This document shows, one piece after another, positions 7,576 to 13,054 of a stretch of 13,054 nucleotides of DNA (within the stretch, counting starts at the first letter, position 1; every line of letters begins with the position of its first letter). The stretch is taken from the NCBI GenBank assembly GCA_036001225.1, contig DASYUM010000160.1, positions 1 through 13,054 on the forward strand. Direction: 5' to 3'. A program made the translations under genes and the position numbers. Origin of the DNA: DASYUM01 sp036001225 (GTDB taxonomy: Bacteria; Methylomirabilota; Methylomirabilia; Rokubacteriales; DASRDR01). The notes under the pieces were generated by a model, which was not told the DNA's origin, made no database searches, and saw only the letters and a program-made list of their open reading frames with translations.

Positions 7576-8535
7576 TCACGGAAGCCAGCGGGCCCACCGC
7601 GCCCGGATGCCGCCCATCACCCCGGCGGGGAACCACATGACGAGGCCCACCAGCACGGCGCCGACGACGATCAGGTAGCTCGACGTTAGGCCGCTGGCGA
7701 CGTCGACGATGTAGGTCATGAGCGACGTGCCGACCACCGGCCCGATGGTGGTCCCTGTGCCGCCGAGCAGGGTCCACAGCAACGGGTAGATCGAGTAGAG
7801 GATCGAGGCAAAGGTCGAGCCCACGTACGAGAAGAGGAGCGCATAGGCCGCCCCGGCGGCCCCGGCGATGCCGCCCGAGACGACCAGCGCCAGCAGCTTG
7901 TAGGCGAAGGTGTCGTAGCCGAGCAGCCGCGTCCGCTCCTCGTTTTCGCGGATGCCCACCAGCACGCGGCCGATGGGGGAGCCGGTCAGCCACAGGGTCA
8001 GGAGGAAGCAGAGGCCGAACACCAGCAGGGCGACGTTGTATTTCACGCTGGGGTCGGCGAACGTCAGAAGCCGGCCGCCCACCTCGAGTGGCCGGAGCTG
8101 CCCGCTCAGGATGAAGCCCTGGTCGCCCATGGTGATCTCGTTGAAGTAGAGCGTCGTGAGGTAGAAGGCTTGCGAGAACATCATGGTGACGATGAGGAAC
8201 GCGACGCCGGTCGTGCGGAGGGCGACCAGCCCGATGCCCGCCGCCGCCACCACGCCCCCCGCTACCCCGACCGTGAACGCCGGGATCGCTCCGAATCCGA
8301 GATAGTAGACGGTGAGCCCGGCGCCGTACATCCCGGCCGCGAAGAACATGGCGTGCCCGAGGCTCATGAGCCCGGTGTAGCCGAGCAGCACGTTGTAGCC
8401 CATCGCGTAGACGGCGAGGACCATGATGCGGGCCAACATCGCGTGGTGGAACGGCGGGACGACGAACTGGAGGCCAAGCAGCACTCCCAGGACTCCGAGG
8501 TGGAGCGCGAGGACGCCGGCCCGGCCGCCGGTCAC
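7576..8535 (-). CDS. livM: branched-chain-type ABC transporter permease LivM
   Basis: 319-residue inner-membrane permease with about eight to ten hydrophobic segments. Family landmarks: GYTGLMSLGHAMFFAAG (52-68), the cytoplasmic EAA-type loop GIRENEERTRLLGYD (194-208) that contacts the ATPases, and LLGGTGTTIGPVVGT (256-270). The start is taken as GTG at 8533-8535: it gives the usual family length, lies just before the first hydrophobic stretch, and has an AGG core (within 8540-8546) about 7 bases upstream. An upstream ATG at 8712 would overlap livH by 71 bases and add an Arg/Ser-rich leader, so it was rejected; a TTG ten codons upstream is a weaker alternative. It forms the pore with LivH. 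Confidence 0.92.
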   Translation of the reverse strand: MTGGRAGVLALHLGVLGVLLGLQFVVPPFHHAMLARIMVLAVYAMGYNVLLGYTGLMSLGHAMFFAAGMYGAGLTVYYLGFGAIPAFTVGVAGGVVAAAGIGLVALRTTGVAFLIVTMMFSQAFYLTTLYFNEITMGDQGFILSGQLRPLEVGGRLLTFADPSVKYNVALLVFGLCFLLTLWLTGSPIGRVLVGIRENEERTRLLGYDTFAYKLLALVVSGGIAGAAGAAYALLFSYVGSTFASILYSIYPLLWTLLGGTGTTIGPVVGTSLMTYIVDVASGLTSSYLIVVGAVLVGLVMWFPAGVMGGIRARWARWLP

Positions 8536-8539
8536 GGGT

Positions 8540-8598
8540 CTACCTGCCGCAAACCAAGCCAAAGGTCCAGCTAGGGCACGGGGCCGAGGACCAGGTAG
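8540..8598 (-). promoter_or_regulatory. long-range pairing that could mask the livM ribosome site
   Basis: Within the 106-base livH-livM gap, CTACCTG (minus strand 8598-8592) is perfectly complementary to CAGGTAG (8546-8540), which contains the livM Shine-Dalgarno-like AGG. Two more G-C pairs follow after a one-base mismatch. The 45-base intervening segment also contains the stop of an 18-codon ORF (8571-8627) of doubtful reality. Pairing would lower livM initiation; only complementarity is seen directly. Confidence 0.35.
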
Positions 8599-8641
8599 CC
8601 CGAATGACCCCGGGATGCGACGGTCATCGGCCCTGGCCGAG

Positions 8642-9508
8642 TCACGTCGGCCGCTCGCCGAAGAGGCCGCCCGTCCGCACCACCAGAACCAGCGCCACCG
8701 CGACCGTGGCAACGATCTTCGCCAGCGTGGGCGAGAAGAAGACGGAGACGGCGCCGTCGATGATGCCGACCAACAGGCCGGCGACCAGCGTGCCGGTCAG
8801 GCTTCCCAGCCCGCCGATGATCACTACCATGAACGAGGTCAGGAGCGCGTCGAGGCCCATGAGGTAGTGCGCCTGCTGGACGGGCACGATCAGCGCCCCC
8901 GCGGCTGCCGCCAGCGCGCCGCCGAGGCCGAACGCCACCGTGTAGACACGCCCCACCGGCACCCCGAGGGCCTGCGCCATCTCCCGGTCCTGCTGAGTCG
9001 CCCGCATGTAGAGTCCAAGGGTCGTCCGCCGGAGTCCGAGCCACGTCGCCAGGATGAGCAGGCCGGCGATCCCGGCGACAACGAGCTTGTAGCCGGAGTA
9101 CCCGAACCACGGGAAGTCGACCCGGAAGTACACGGGCGCCGCCACCGGTCGGGCGTAGGGCCCGTACACGGTCAGCACGAGCTGCTGGATGATGTAGAGG
9201 AGACCGATCGTCGCCACGATCGTGCTCTCGGGATGGTAGTCGATCCGCCGGAGGACGAGCCGCTCGGTGACGACCGCCAGGCCGCCGACGACGACCGCGG
9301 CGCCGGCCACCGCGAGGCTGAGGCTGCCGAGCACCGTGGAGAAGTACCAGGCGAGGACCGCGCCCAGCATGAAGAACTCTCCGTGGGCCACGTTGACGAT
9401 GCGCATCACGCCGAAGACCAGCGAGAGGCCGAGGGCGGTGAGCGCGAAGACGAGGCCGGAGACGGTGCCTTCCAAGAGGGCGAGGAAGAGGTGGCCCTCG
9501 AGGCTCAC
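8642..9508 (-). CDS. livH: branched-chain-type ABC transporter permease LivH
   Basis: 288-residue inner-membrane permease of the HAAT importer, with about eight hydrophobic segments. Diagnostic sequences: VFGVMRIVNVAHGEFFMLGA (31-50), TERLVLRRI (81-89), the cytoplasmic loop MRATQQDREMAQALGV (168-183) corresponding to the ATPase-contact site, and GGLGSLTGTLVAGLLVG (232-248). The start is GTG at 9506-9508, matching the usual N-terminus (SLEGHLFLALLEGTVSGLVFAL). No Shine-Dalgarno lies at normal distance; a GGAG sits on the far side of a palindrome (see 9512-9529). It is 96 bases downstream of the binding-protein gene and 106 bases upstream of livM. Confidence 0.94.
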   Translation of the reverse strand: MSLEGHLFLALLEGTVSGLVFALTALGLSLVFGVMRIVNVAHGEFFMLGAVLAWYFSTVLGSLSLAVAGAAVVVGGLAVVTERLVLRRIDYHPESTIVATIGLLYIIQQLVLTVYGPYARPVAAPVYFRVDFPWFGYSGYKLVVAGIAGLLILATWLGLRRTTLGLYMRATQQDREMAQALGVPVGRVYTVAFGLGGALAAAAGALIVPVQQAHYLMGLDALLTSFMVVIIGGLGSLTGTLVAGLLVGIIDGAVSVFFSPTLAKIVATVAVALVLVVRTGGLFGERPT

Positions 9509-9511
9509 CGG

Positions 9512-9536
9512 CGTCGGGCCGGCCCGACGGCGCTCC
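9512..9536 (-). promoter_or_regulatory. perfect 18-bp palindrome between GGAG and the livH start
   Basis: CGTCGGGCC (9512-9520) and GGCCCGACG (9521-9529) form an uninterrupted palindrome that in RNA gives a 7-bp stem with a CCGG loop. In the minus-strand message GGAG (9536-9533) lies immediately before it, and the livH GTG three bases after it. If the stem forms, GGAG is brought to an effective spacing of about 6 bases from the start. It could also act as an intercistronic stabiliser that keeps binding-protein mRNA in excess, as known for malE-malF. Confidence 0.5.
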
Positions 9537-9604
9537 GACGGCGTCGATCTGCGCTGGTGGGGACGGTCGATCGGGGACGGAAACGCAAGGGGCGCGTCGA
9601 TGGC

Positions 9605-10900
9605 TCAGAGCGGCTGCTTCGTGTAGTCGGCCTCCGGCGGGTACATCGAGTCCTCGATGGCAGTCCGGTGAACGACCTTGAGACGGCGACCCTCCACCTT
9701 GGAGATGAACTGCTGGCCGAAAACCTGATGGATCCGGCCGACGAATTTCTTCGGCCCCTGGGGATGCTCGATCCCCTCGTTGAAGCTCTGGAAGCCCTCG
9801 GTCGTCTCGATGAGCCCCCGGTAGTCCTTGGGGGTCTTGTAGCCGCTCCGCTCCACCGCCTGCTTGATGACGAACAGGGTCTCCCAGCATCCGAACATGT
9901 GCGAGTACGTCGAGACGTCCTTCGCGTCCTGGACGCTGGCTCCGTTCTCGTTGACGCCGACCCGCTGGCGATAGGCCGGCTCGTGCTGGGTGGCGTACTC
10001 CCCGGCGTAGCGGGGGAAGGCTTCCCAGAAGTACGTCCCCTCCAGGAACTCGAGCCCGGGGCTGGCGATGTCCACGCCTTCCAGCGAGTCGATGTAGCCG
10101 AAGAGCTGGGGTCGCTTGGTACCGAAGTGCTCGCCCATCTCCCTGACGAAAGTCAGCACGCCGGGACCGACCATGACGTGGTAGAGGACCTCGGTGTCGG
10201 CCGGCACCCGCGGGAAGTACTTGGTGAACGACGTCTCGGCCGGCGGGATCGGGATCATGGCCACTACCCGGGCTCCCAGCGCGGTCGCGGCTTTGCTGAA
10301 GAAGTCCCGGTGGTCGTAGCCGAAGGCGTAGTCGGGGAAGATCATGGTGATCTTCTTCCCCAGGTTCTTGACCACCCAGCCCGAGATCGCGGTCACCTGG
10401 GCCCGCACGTCCGTAATGCCGGGCTGGAAGACGTAGCGGTTGAGCTTCCCCGACGCGACGTGGTAGCCCTCACTGACGACGAAATACGGGATCCGGAGCT
10501 CGCCCGCCCGCGGGGCGGAGGCGATGACCACGTGCGAGAAGAGGGTGCCGAAGATGAAGTCGACCTTGTGCTGGACGGCCAGCTTCTCCACGACCTCGGC
10601 GCCGCGCTTGGGATCGGTGCCGTCGTCCTCGGCGACGATCTGGACGGGCCGCCCGTCGATGCCGCCCATCTCGTTGATGAGGGCGACCGCCGCGTTGGTC
10701 GTGCGCTCGTACCACCGCCCGTAGACAGCGCCGATACCCGTCCGGTGCACCTGGAATCCGAGCCGGAGCGGTGCCTTGCCCGCCTGGGCGGTCGCCAGCC
10801 GGGCCCCCGCCAGAGTGCCGACGAGGCTGGCCCCTACCAGCGCCCCCGCGGTCTTCAGGGCGCTCCGCCGCGAAATCTCGCCCGGTCCCCTGTGCTCCAT
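9605..10900 (-). CDS. Tat-exported periplasmic substrate-binding protein of the HAAT importer (LivK-like)
   Basis: 431-residue periplasmic-binding protein (Peripla_BP_6 type) that delivers ligand to LivHM. Residues 1-40 form a twin-arginine signal, SRRSALK (10-16) then a hydrophobic stretch, with likely cleavage after ATAQA (A40); there is no lipobox Cys, so the mature protein is free in the periplasm. The mature part begins LRLGFQVHRTG, followed by INEMGGIDGRPVQIVAEDD (about 76-94), a typical lobe-1 signature, and VVEKLAVQHKVDFIFGTL. The ATG (10898-10900) has a strong ribosome site AGGAGGT (10906-10912) 5 bases upstream, which decides the start against a much longer open frame. It is first in the minus-strand run. 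The ligand cannot be read from sequence; such proteins bind amino acids, amides, urea or aromatic acids, and linkage to the hydroxylase suggests a cyclic N-compound. Confidence 0.92.
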   Translation of the reverse strand: MEHRGPGEISRRSALKTAGALVGASLVGTLAGARLATAQAGKAPLRLGFQVHRTGIGAVYGRWYERTTNAAVALINEMGGIDGRPVQIVAEDDGTDPKRGAEVVEKLAVQHKVDFIFGTLFSHVVIASAPRAGELRIPYFVVSEGYHVASGKLNRYVFQPGITDVRAQVTAISGWVVKNLGKKITMIFPDYAFGYDHRDFFSKAATALGARVVAMIPIPPAETSFTKYFPRVPADTEVLYHVMVGPGVLTFVREMGEHFGTKRPQLFGYIDSLEGVDIASPGLEFLEGTYFWEAFPRYAGEYATQHEPAYRQRVGVNENGASVQDAKDVSTYSHMFGCWETLFVIKQAVERSGYKTPKDYRGLIETTEGFQSFNEGIEHPQGPKKFVGRIHQVFGQQFISKVEGRRLKVVHRTAIEDSMYPPEADYTKQPL

Positions 10901-10915
10901 GATCAACCTCCTAGT

Positions 10916-10946
10916 GGGTGTGTCCGGTCGGAACGCTATCACACCC
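10916..10946. repeat. inverted repeat upstream of the binding-protein gene
   Basis: GGGTGTG (10916-10922) and CACACCC (10940-10946) are perfect 7-bp complements with a 17-base spacer, just upstream of the AGGAGGT ribosome site of the binding-protein gene. It could be an operator overlapping the start of transcription or a leader hairpin. A 7-bp repeat has modest significance. Confidence 0.35.
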
Positions 10947-10970
10947 GGCGGCTCAGTGCGAGACGGCGGC

Positions 10971-11044
10971 GGCCACCTGTTTGGTGGTAGAGCGGCGGGC
11001 CGCGAGCTCTCGGCCCGCCGGGCGGCGGGGCCGATCAGGTGGCC
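10971..11044. repeat. nested inverted repeats (9-bp outer, 10-bp inner stem)
   Basis: The outer arms GGCCACCTG (10971-10979) and CAGGTGGCC (11036-11044) are perfect complements. They enclose inner arms CGGCGGGCCG (10993-11002) and CGGCCCGCCG (11011-11020), with GAGCTC in the loop. The left outer arm can alternatively form a local hairpin CCACC/GGTGG (10973-10987), so two mutually exclusive folds exist. There is no T-run on either side. It lies upstream of the candidate dpp promoter and about 70-145 bases upstream of the binding-protein start. Confidence 0.55.
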
Positions 11045-11058
11045 ACCCCGCGGTACCC

Positions 11059-11088
11059 TTGACCGGTCCCGGTCGTCGCGCCTACAGT
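11059..11088 (+). promoter_or_regulatory. candidate sigma-70-type promoter for dppBC
   Basis: TTGACC (11059-11064, five of six consensus bases) and TACAGT (11083-11088, four of six) are separated by 18 bases on the plus strand. Transcription would start near 11095, leaving a leader of roughly 190 bases before the dppB start. The placement fits the divergent layout, but sequence alone cannot prove it. Confidence 0.4.
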
Positions 11089-11169
11089 GCCCCCAGACTT
11101 CGCTGACCGGGCTTCCAGCAGACCTTGTCGCGGGGCCTGGCCTGCCCACGCGGAGGAGCACGCGCCGCC

Positions 11170-11280
11170 ATGACCCTCGGGGACGGACTCGTGAGGCGCG
11201 TCGACGACCGAGGACGACGCCGGGCGAAGTCGGTTGGACCGGTACCGGTACTCGCCGCGGGCCGCCTCGGCGGCGGGTAA
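11170..11280 (+). other. possible 36-codon leader ORF before dppB
   Basis: The ATG at 11170 is preceded by GGAGGAG (11152-11158, 11 bases upstream), and the frame ends with TAA at 11278-11280, four bases before the GTG chosen for dppB. The product would be Arg/Gly-rich with no recognisable motif. It could couple translation to dppB, or be chance in GC-rich DNA; no conservation evidence is available. Confidence 0.2.
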
Positions 11281-11284
11281 GGGC

Positions 11285-12229
11285 GTGTGGCGCTTCGTCC
11301 TCGGGCGCATGGCGGCGATGCTGTGTGCCATCCTCTTCCTCACCGCCCTGATCTTCTTCCTGATGCAGGCGGTGCTCGGCGATCCGGTCGTCCTCATGCT
11401 GGGCCGGGACGCCGAAGCCGAGACGATCGCCCGCCTCCGCCAGGACCTCGGGTTCGACCGGCCCGCCTACGTCCAGTACTTCGACTGGCTCCGCCGGCTG
11501 CTCGCCGGCGACTGGGGCCGCTCCTTCCGGACGTCGGAGCCGGTCCTCCCGGCGATCCGGGCCCGGCTGTCGGTCACCCTCGAGCTGACGTTCCTCTCCC
11601 TGCTCCTGGCCCTGGTGCTGGCGCTGGCCCTCGGCATCCTGGCCGCCGTGCGACGGCGCACCAGCGTGGACTTCGGCATCTCGGTCCTCACCGGCCTCGG
11701 CGTCGCCATGCCCAACTTCTGGATCGGGATCCTGCTGATCTTCCTCTTCTCGCTGAAGCTGCGCCTGCTGCCGTCCTCCGGCCTGGTGCCGCTCAGCGAA
11801 GACCCCTGGGGCCACGCGACGCGCATGATCCTGCCGACGCTCACCCTGAGCGCCGCCTACTGCGCCAACCTGGCGCGCCTCACCCGCACCAAGATGCTGG
11901 AGGCCCTGGAGAGCGACTACGTGCGGGCCGCCCGCGCCAAGGGGATCGGAGAGGCCCGCGTGCTCTGGCTCCACGCCCTCCGGAACTCACTCCTGCCGGT
12001 GCTGAGCGTCCTCGGCCTCAGCGTCTCGCGACTGTTCGGGGGCGCGGTCGTCACCGAGACCATCTTCGCCCTGCCGGGGATGGGGATCCTCCTGGTCGAC
12101 GCCATCCTCGGACGCGACTACCCGGTCGTCCAGGGCGTGATCATCGTGGTCACGGTCGGGGTCTTCCTGACGAGCTTTCTGGTCGAGGTGGCCTATGCGG
12201 CGGTGGATCCGCGCGTCCGGATCCGGTAG
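11285..12229 (+). CDS. dppB: dipeptide/oligopeptide-type ABC transporter permease DppB
   Basis: 314-residue inner-membrane permease of the peptide/nickel (PepT) importer family. Landmarks, counted from the GTG: first membrane segment ending in LGDPVVLMLG (31-40), DLGFDRPAYVQYFDWLRRLLAGDWGRS-type region (54-80), AMPNFWIGILLI (141-152), the EAA loop YVRAARAKGIGEARVLWLHALRN (212-234) that docks on the ATPase, FGGAVVTETIFALPGMG (251-267) and a C-terminus DPRVR. The start is uncertain: GTG 11285 puts the GDP motif at the usual distance of about 33 residues, while a TTG at 11234 would add 17 poorly conserved residues. No binding protein for this transporter is in the window. The cargo could be peptides, nickel, glutathione or sugars; family membership is clear, substrate is not. 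Confidence 0.92.
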   Translation: MWRFVLGRMAAMLCAILFLTALIFFLMQAVLGDPVVLMLGRDAEAETIARLRQDLGFDRPAYVQYFDWLRRLLAGDWGRSFRTSEPVLPAIRARLSVTLELTFLSLLLALVLALALGILAAVRRRTSVDFGISVLTGLGVAMPNFWIGILLIFLFSLKLRLLPSSGLVPLSEDPWGHATRMILPTLTLSAAYCANLARLTRTKMLEALESDYVRAARAKGIGEARVLWLHALRNSLLPVLSVLGLSVSRLFGGAVVTETIFALPGMGILLVDAILGRDYPVVQGVIIVVTVGVFLTSFLVEVAYAAVDPRVRIR

Positions 12230-13031
12230 GCGGACCGCCCAGCTCGCGGTGGGCACGGCGGTCGTGGGGGCCGCGCTGGCCTGTGCCGCGCTCGGCGCGC
12301 GGATCGCCCCCTACGATCCGCTCCGCTACGACGCGCGGGACGTCCTCCAGGGCCCGAGCCGGGCCCATCTCCTCGGCACCGATCCCCTCGGCCGCGACGT
12401 CCTGAGCCAGATCATCGGCGGCGCCCGCGTCTCCATGGTGGTCGGCCTGGTCTCCGTGCTGGCCGGGCTCGGCGCCGGGACGGCCATCGGGCTCGTCGCC
12501 GGCACGCTCCCGGGGCGATCGGCCGAGCTGCTCATGCGGGCGATGGACGCGCTGCTCGTGTTCCCGTCGCTGGTGCTGGCCCTCGCCATCACGGCGTTCC
12601 TCGGGGTGGGCCTGTGGAACGTCATCGGGGCCCTGGCGGTGACGTTCGTCCCCACCTTCGCCCTCCTCGTGCGCGGCGAGGTGCTGTCGCTCCGGGAGCG
12701 GGAGTTCATCGCCGCGGCGTGGGCGCAGGGGGCGGGCAGCGTCCGGGTCATGTGGCGGCATCTGTTGCCGAACGTCAGCGACGTCCTGCTCGTCCAGGGG
12801 TCCTTCGGGGTCGGCACCGCGATCCTCACCGAGGCCAGCCTGAGCTTCCTGGGGCTCGGCGTGCCGCCGCCCGCCCTGTCGTGGGGCCGGTTGCTGCGCG
12901 AGGGCTATTCCTACCTGCTCCTGGCCCCCTGGATCTCCATCGCCTCCGGCGCCGCCATCTTCCTGATCGTCCTGACGTTCCAGATGCTCTCCGACGGGCT
13001 CCGGGACGTCCTCGCCCGCCAGGCCGCCTGA
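12195..13031 (+). CDS. dppC: dipeptide/oligopeptide-type ABC transporter permease DppC
   Basis: 278-residue partner permease of DppB. It shows the OppC N-terminal arrangement: a first membrane segment, then APYDP (38-42) and LLGTDPLGRDVLSQIIGGARVS (59-80), the EAA loop EFIAAAWAQGAGSVRVMWRHLLPN (170-193), and LTEASLSFLGLGVPPPALSWG (211-231), all highly typical. The ATG at 12195 overlaps the 3' end of dppB by 35 bases. The next in-frame start (GTG 12249) would remove the cytoplasmic leader, so ATG is preferred. The overlap implies translational coupling and roughly equal amounts of the two permeases. Confidence 0.95.
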   Translation: MRRWIRASGSGRRTAQLAVGTAVVGAALACAALGARIAPYDPLRYDARDVLQGPSRAHLLGTDPLGRDVLSQIIGGARVSMVVGLVSVLAGLGAGTAIGLVAGTLPGRSAELLMRAMDALLVFPSLVLALAITAFLGVGLWNVIGALAVTFVPTFALLVRGEVLSLREREFIAAAWAQGAGSVRVMWRHLLPNVSDVLLVQGSFGVGTAILTEASLSFLGLGVPPPALSWGRLLREGYSYLLLAPWISIASGAAIFLIVLTFQMLSDGLRDVLARQAA

Positions 13032-13037
13032 GGGGCG

Positions 13038-13054
13038 ATGGTCGTGGACGTCCT
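13038..13054 (+). CDS. first codons of the next gene, probably the transporter ATPase (cut by window edge)
   Basis: ATG GTC GTG GAC GTC begins 6 bases after the dppC stop, with AGGGG (13031-13035) just upstream. Position and the V/D-rich start fit a DppD/OppD ATPase, which usually follows dppC, but five codons cannot identify a protein. The call rests on operon order. Confidence 0.35.

Larger units (their letters stand above)
10901..11284. other. divergent intergenic region
   Basis: This region separates the minus-strand binding-protein gene from plus-strand dppB. No recognisable protein is encoded on either strand. It holds an inverted repeat at 10916-10946, a nested stem structure at 10971-11044, a candidate plus-strand promoter at 11059-11088 and a possible short leader ORF at 11170-11280. 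A minus-strand promoter is expected here, but the best -10-like sequence (GATAGC, overlapping 10934-10939) is poor. Confidence 0.7.

Noticed and set aside
8423..10990. 855-codon plus-strand open frame across livH and the binding-protein gene
   Set aside because: Antisense to two clear genes; His/Arg/Glu/Asp-rich composition typical of a shadow frame.
10901..11974. N-terminal extension of the binding-protein frame into the dpp genes
   Set aside because: The Tat signal and the AGGAGGT site fix the start at 10900; upstream residues are shadow of dppB.
1..13054. CRISPR arrays, tRNA or rRNA genes, insertion sequences
   Set aside because: No regularly spaced direct repeats, no tRNA cloverleaf or rRNA sequence recognised, and no transposase or terminal inverted repeats seen.

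Overview
This is a very GC-rich bacterial window (about 70% G+C by eye) with ten protein genes, two of them cut by the window edges or barely entered. The periplasmic binding protein carries a Tat-type signal and no lipobox cysteine, which suggests a cell with an outer membrane. The gene mix (a molybdenum hydroxylase, branched-chain-type and dipeptide-type ABC transporters, GTG starts, high GC) is typical of soil or groundwater lineages such as Rokubacteria/Methylomirabilota or proteobacteria. No marker gene is present, so this placement is only a guess.

Layout. Positions 1-10900 are all minus strand and read, in transcription order: a Tat-exported substrate-binding protein (9605-10900), livH (8642-9508), livM (7576-8535), a 276-base gap, livG (6562-7299), livF (5861-6562), a FAD-binding molybdenum-hydroxylase subunit (4952-5839), a fused [2Fe-2S]/molybdopterin subunit (2224-4959), an enamidase-like amidohydrolase (1043-2227) and the N-terminal 341 codons of glycogen phosphorylase (1-1023). 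From livG to glgP the genes overlap or are separated by at most 21 bases, so transporter ATPases and enzymes almost certainly share a transcript. From about 11059 the plus strand carries a separate divergent unit: a candidate promoter, dppB (11285-12229), dppC (12195-13031) and probably the first codons of the next gene (13038 on).

How the genes may work together. The amidohydrolase resembles Eubacterium barkeri enamidase along its whole length, as far as I can judge from memory. Enamidase opens the reduced lactam ring in nicotinate fermentation, after a molybdenum hydroxylase (nicotinate dehydrogenase) and a reductase. Here an enamidase homologue directly follows a two-gene molybdenum hydroxylase and is co-directional with a complete five-part HAAT-family ABC importer. 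The simplest reading is an import-and-open operon for an N-heterocyclic or lactam compound: uptake, hydroxylation of a ring carbon, then hydrolysis. No gene for 6-hydroxynicotinate reductase or for the later steps is in the window, so the substrate is open and nicotinate is only one candidate.

Noncoding structure. The intercistronic gaps of the transporter half hold notable inverted repeats: a perfect 18-bp palindrome between a Shine-Dalgarno-like GGAG and the livH start, a pairing that could mask the livM ribosome site, and two hairpins/dyads in the livM-livG gap. The divergent region 10901-11284 holds a nested stem structure, a plausible sigma-70-type promoter for dppBC and a possible 36-codon leader ORF.
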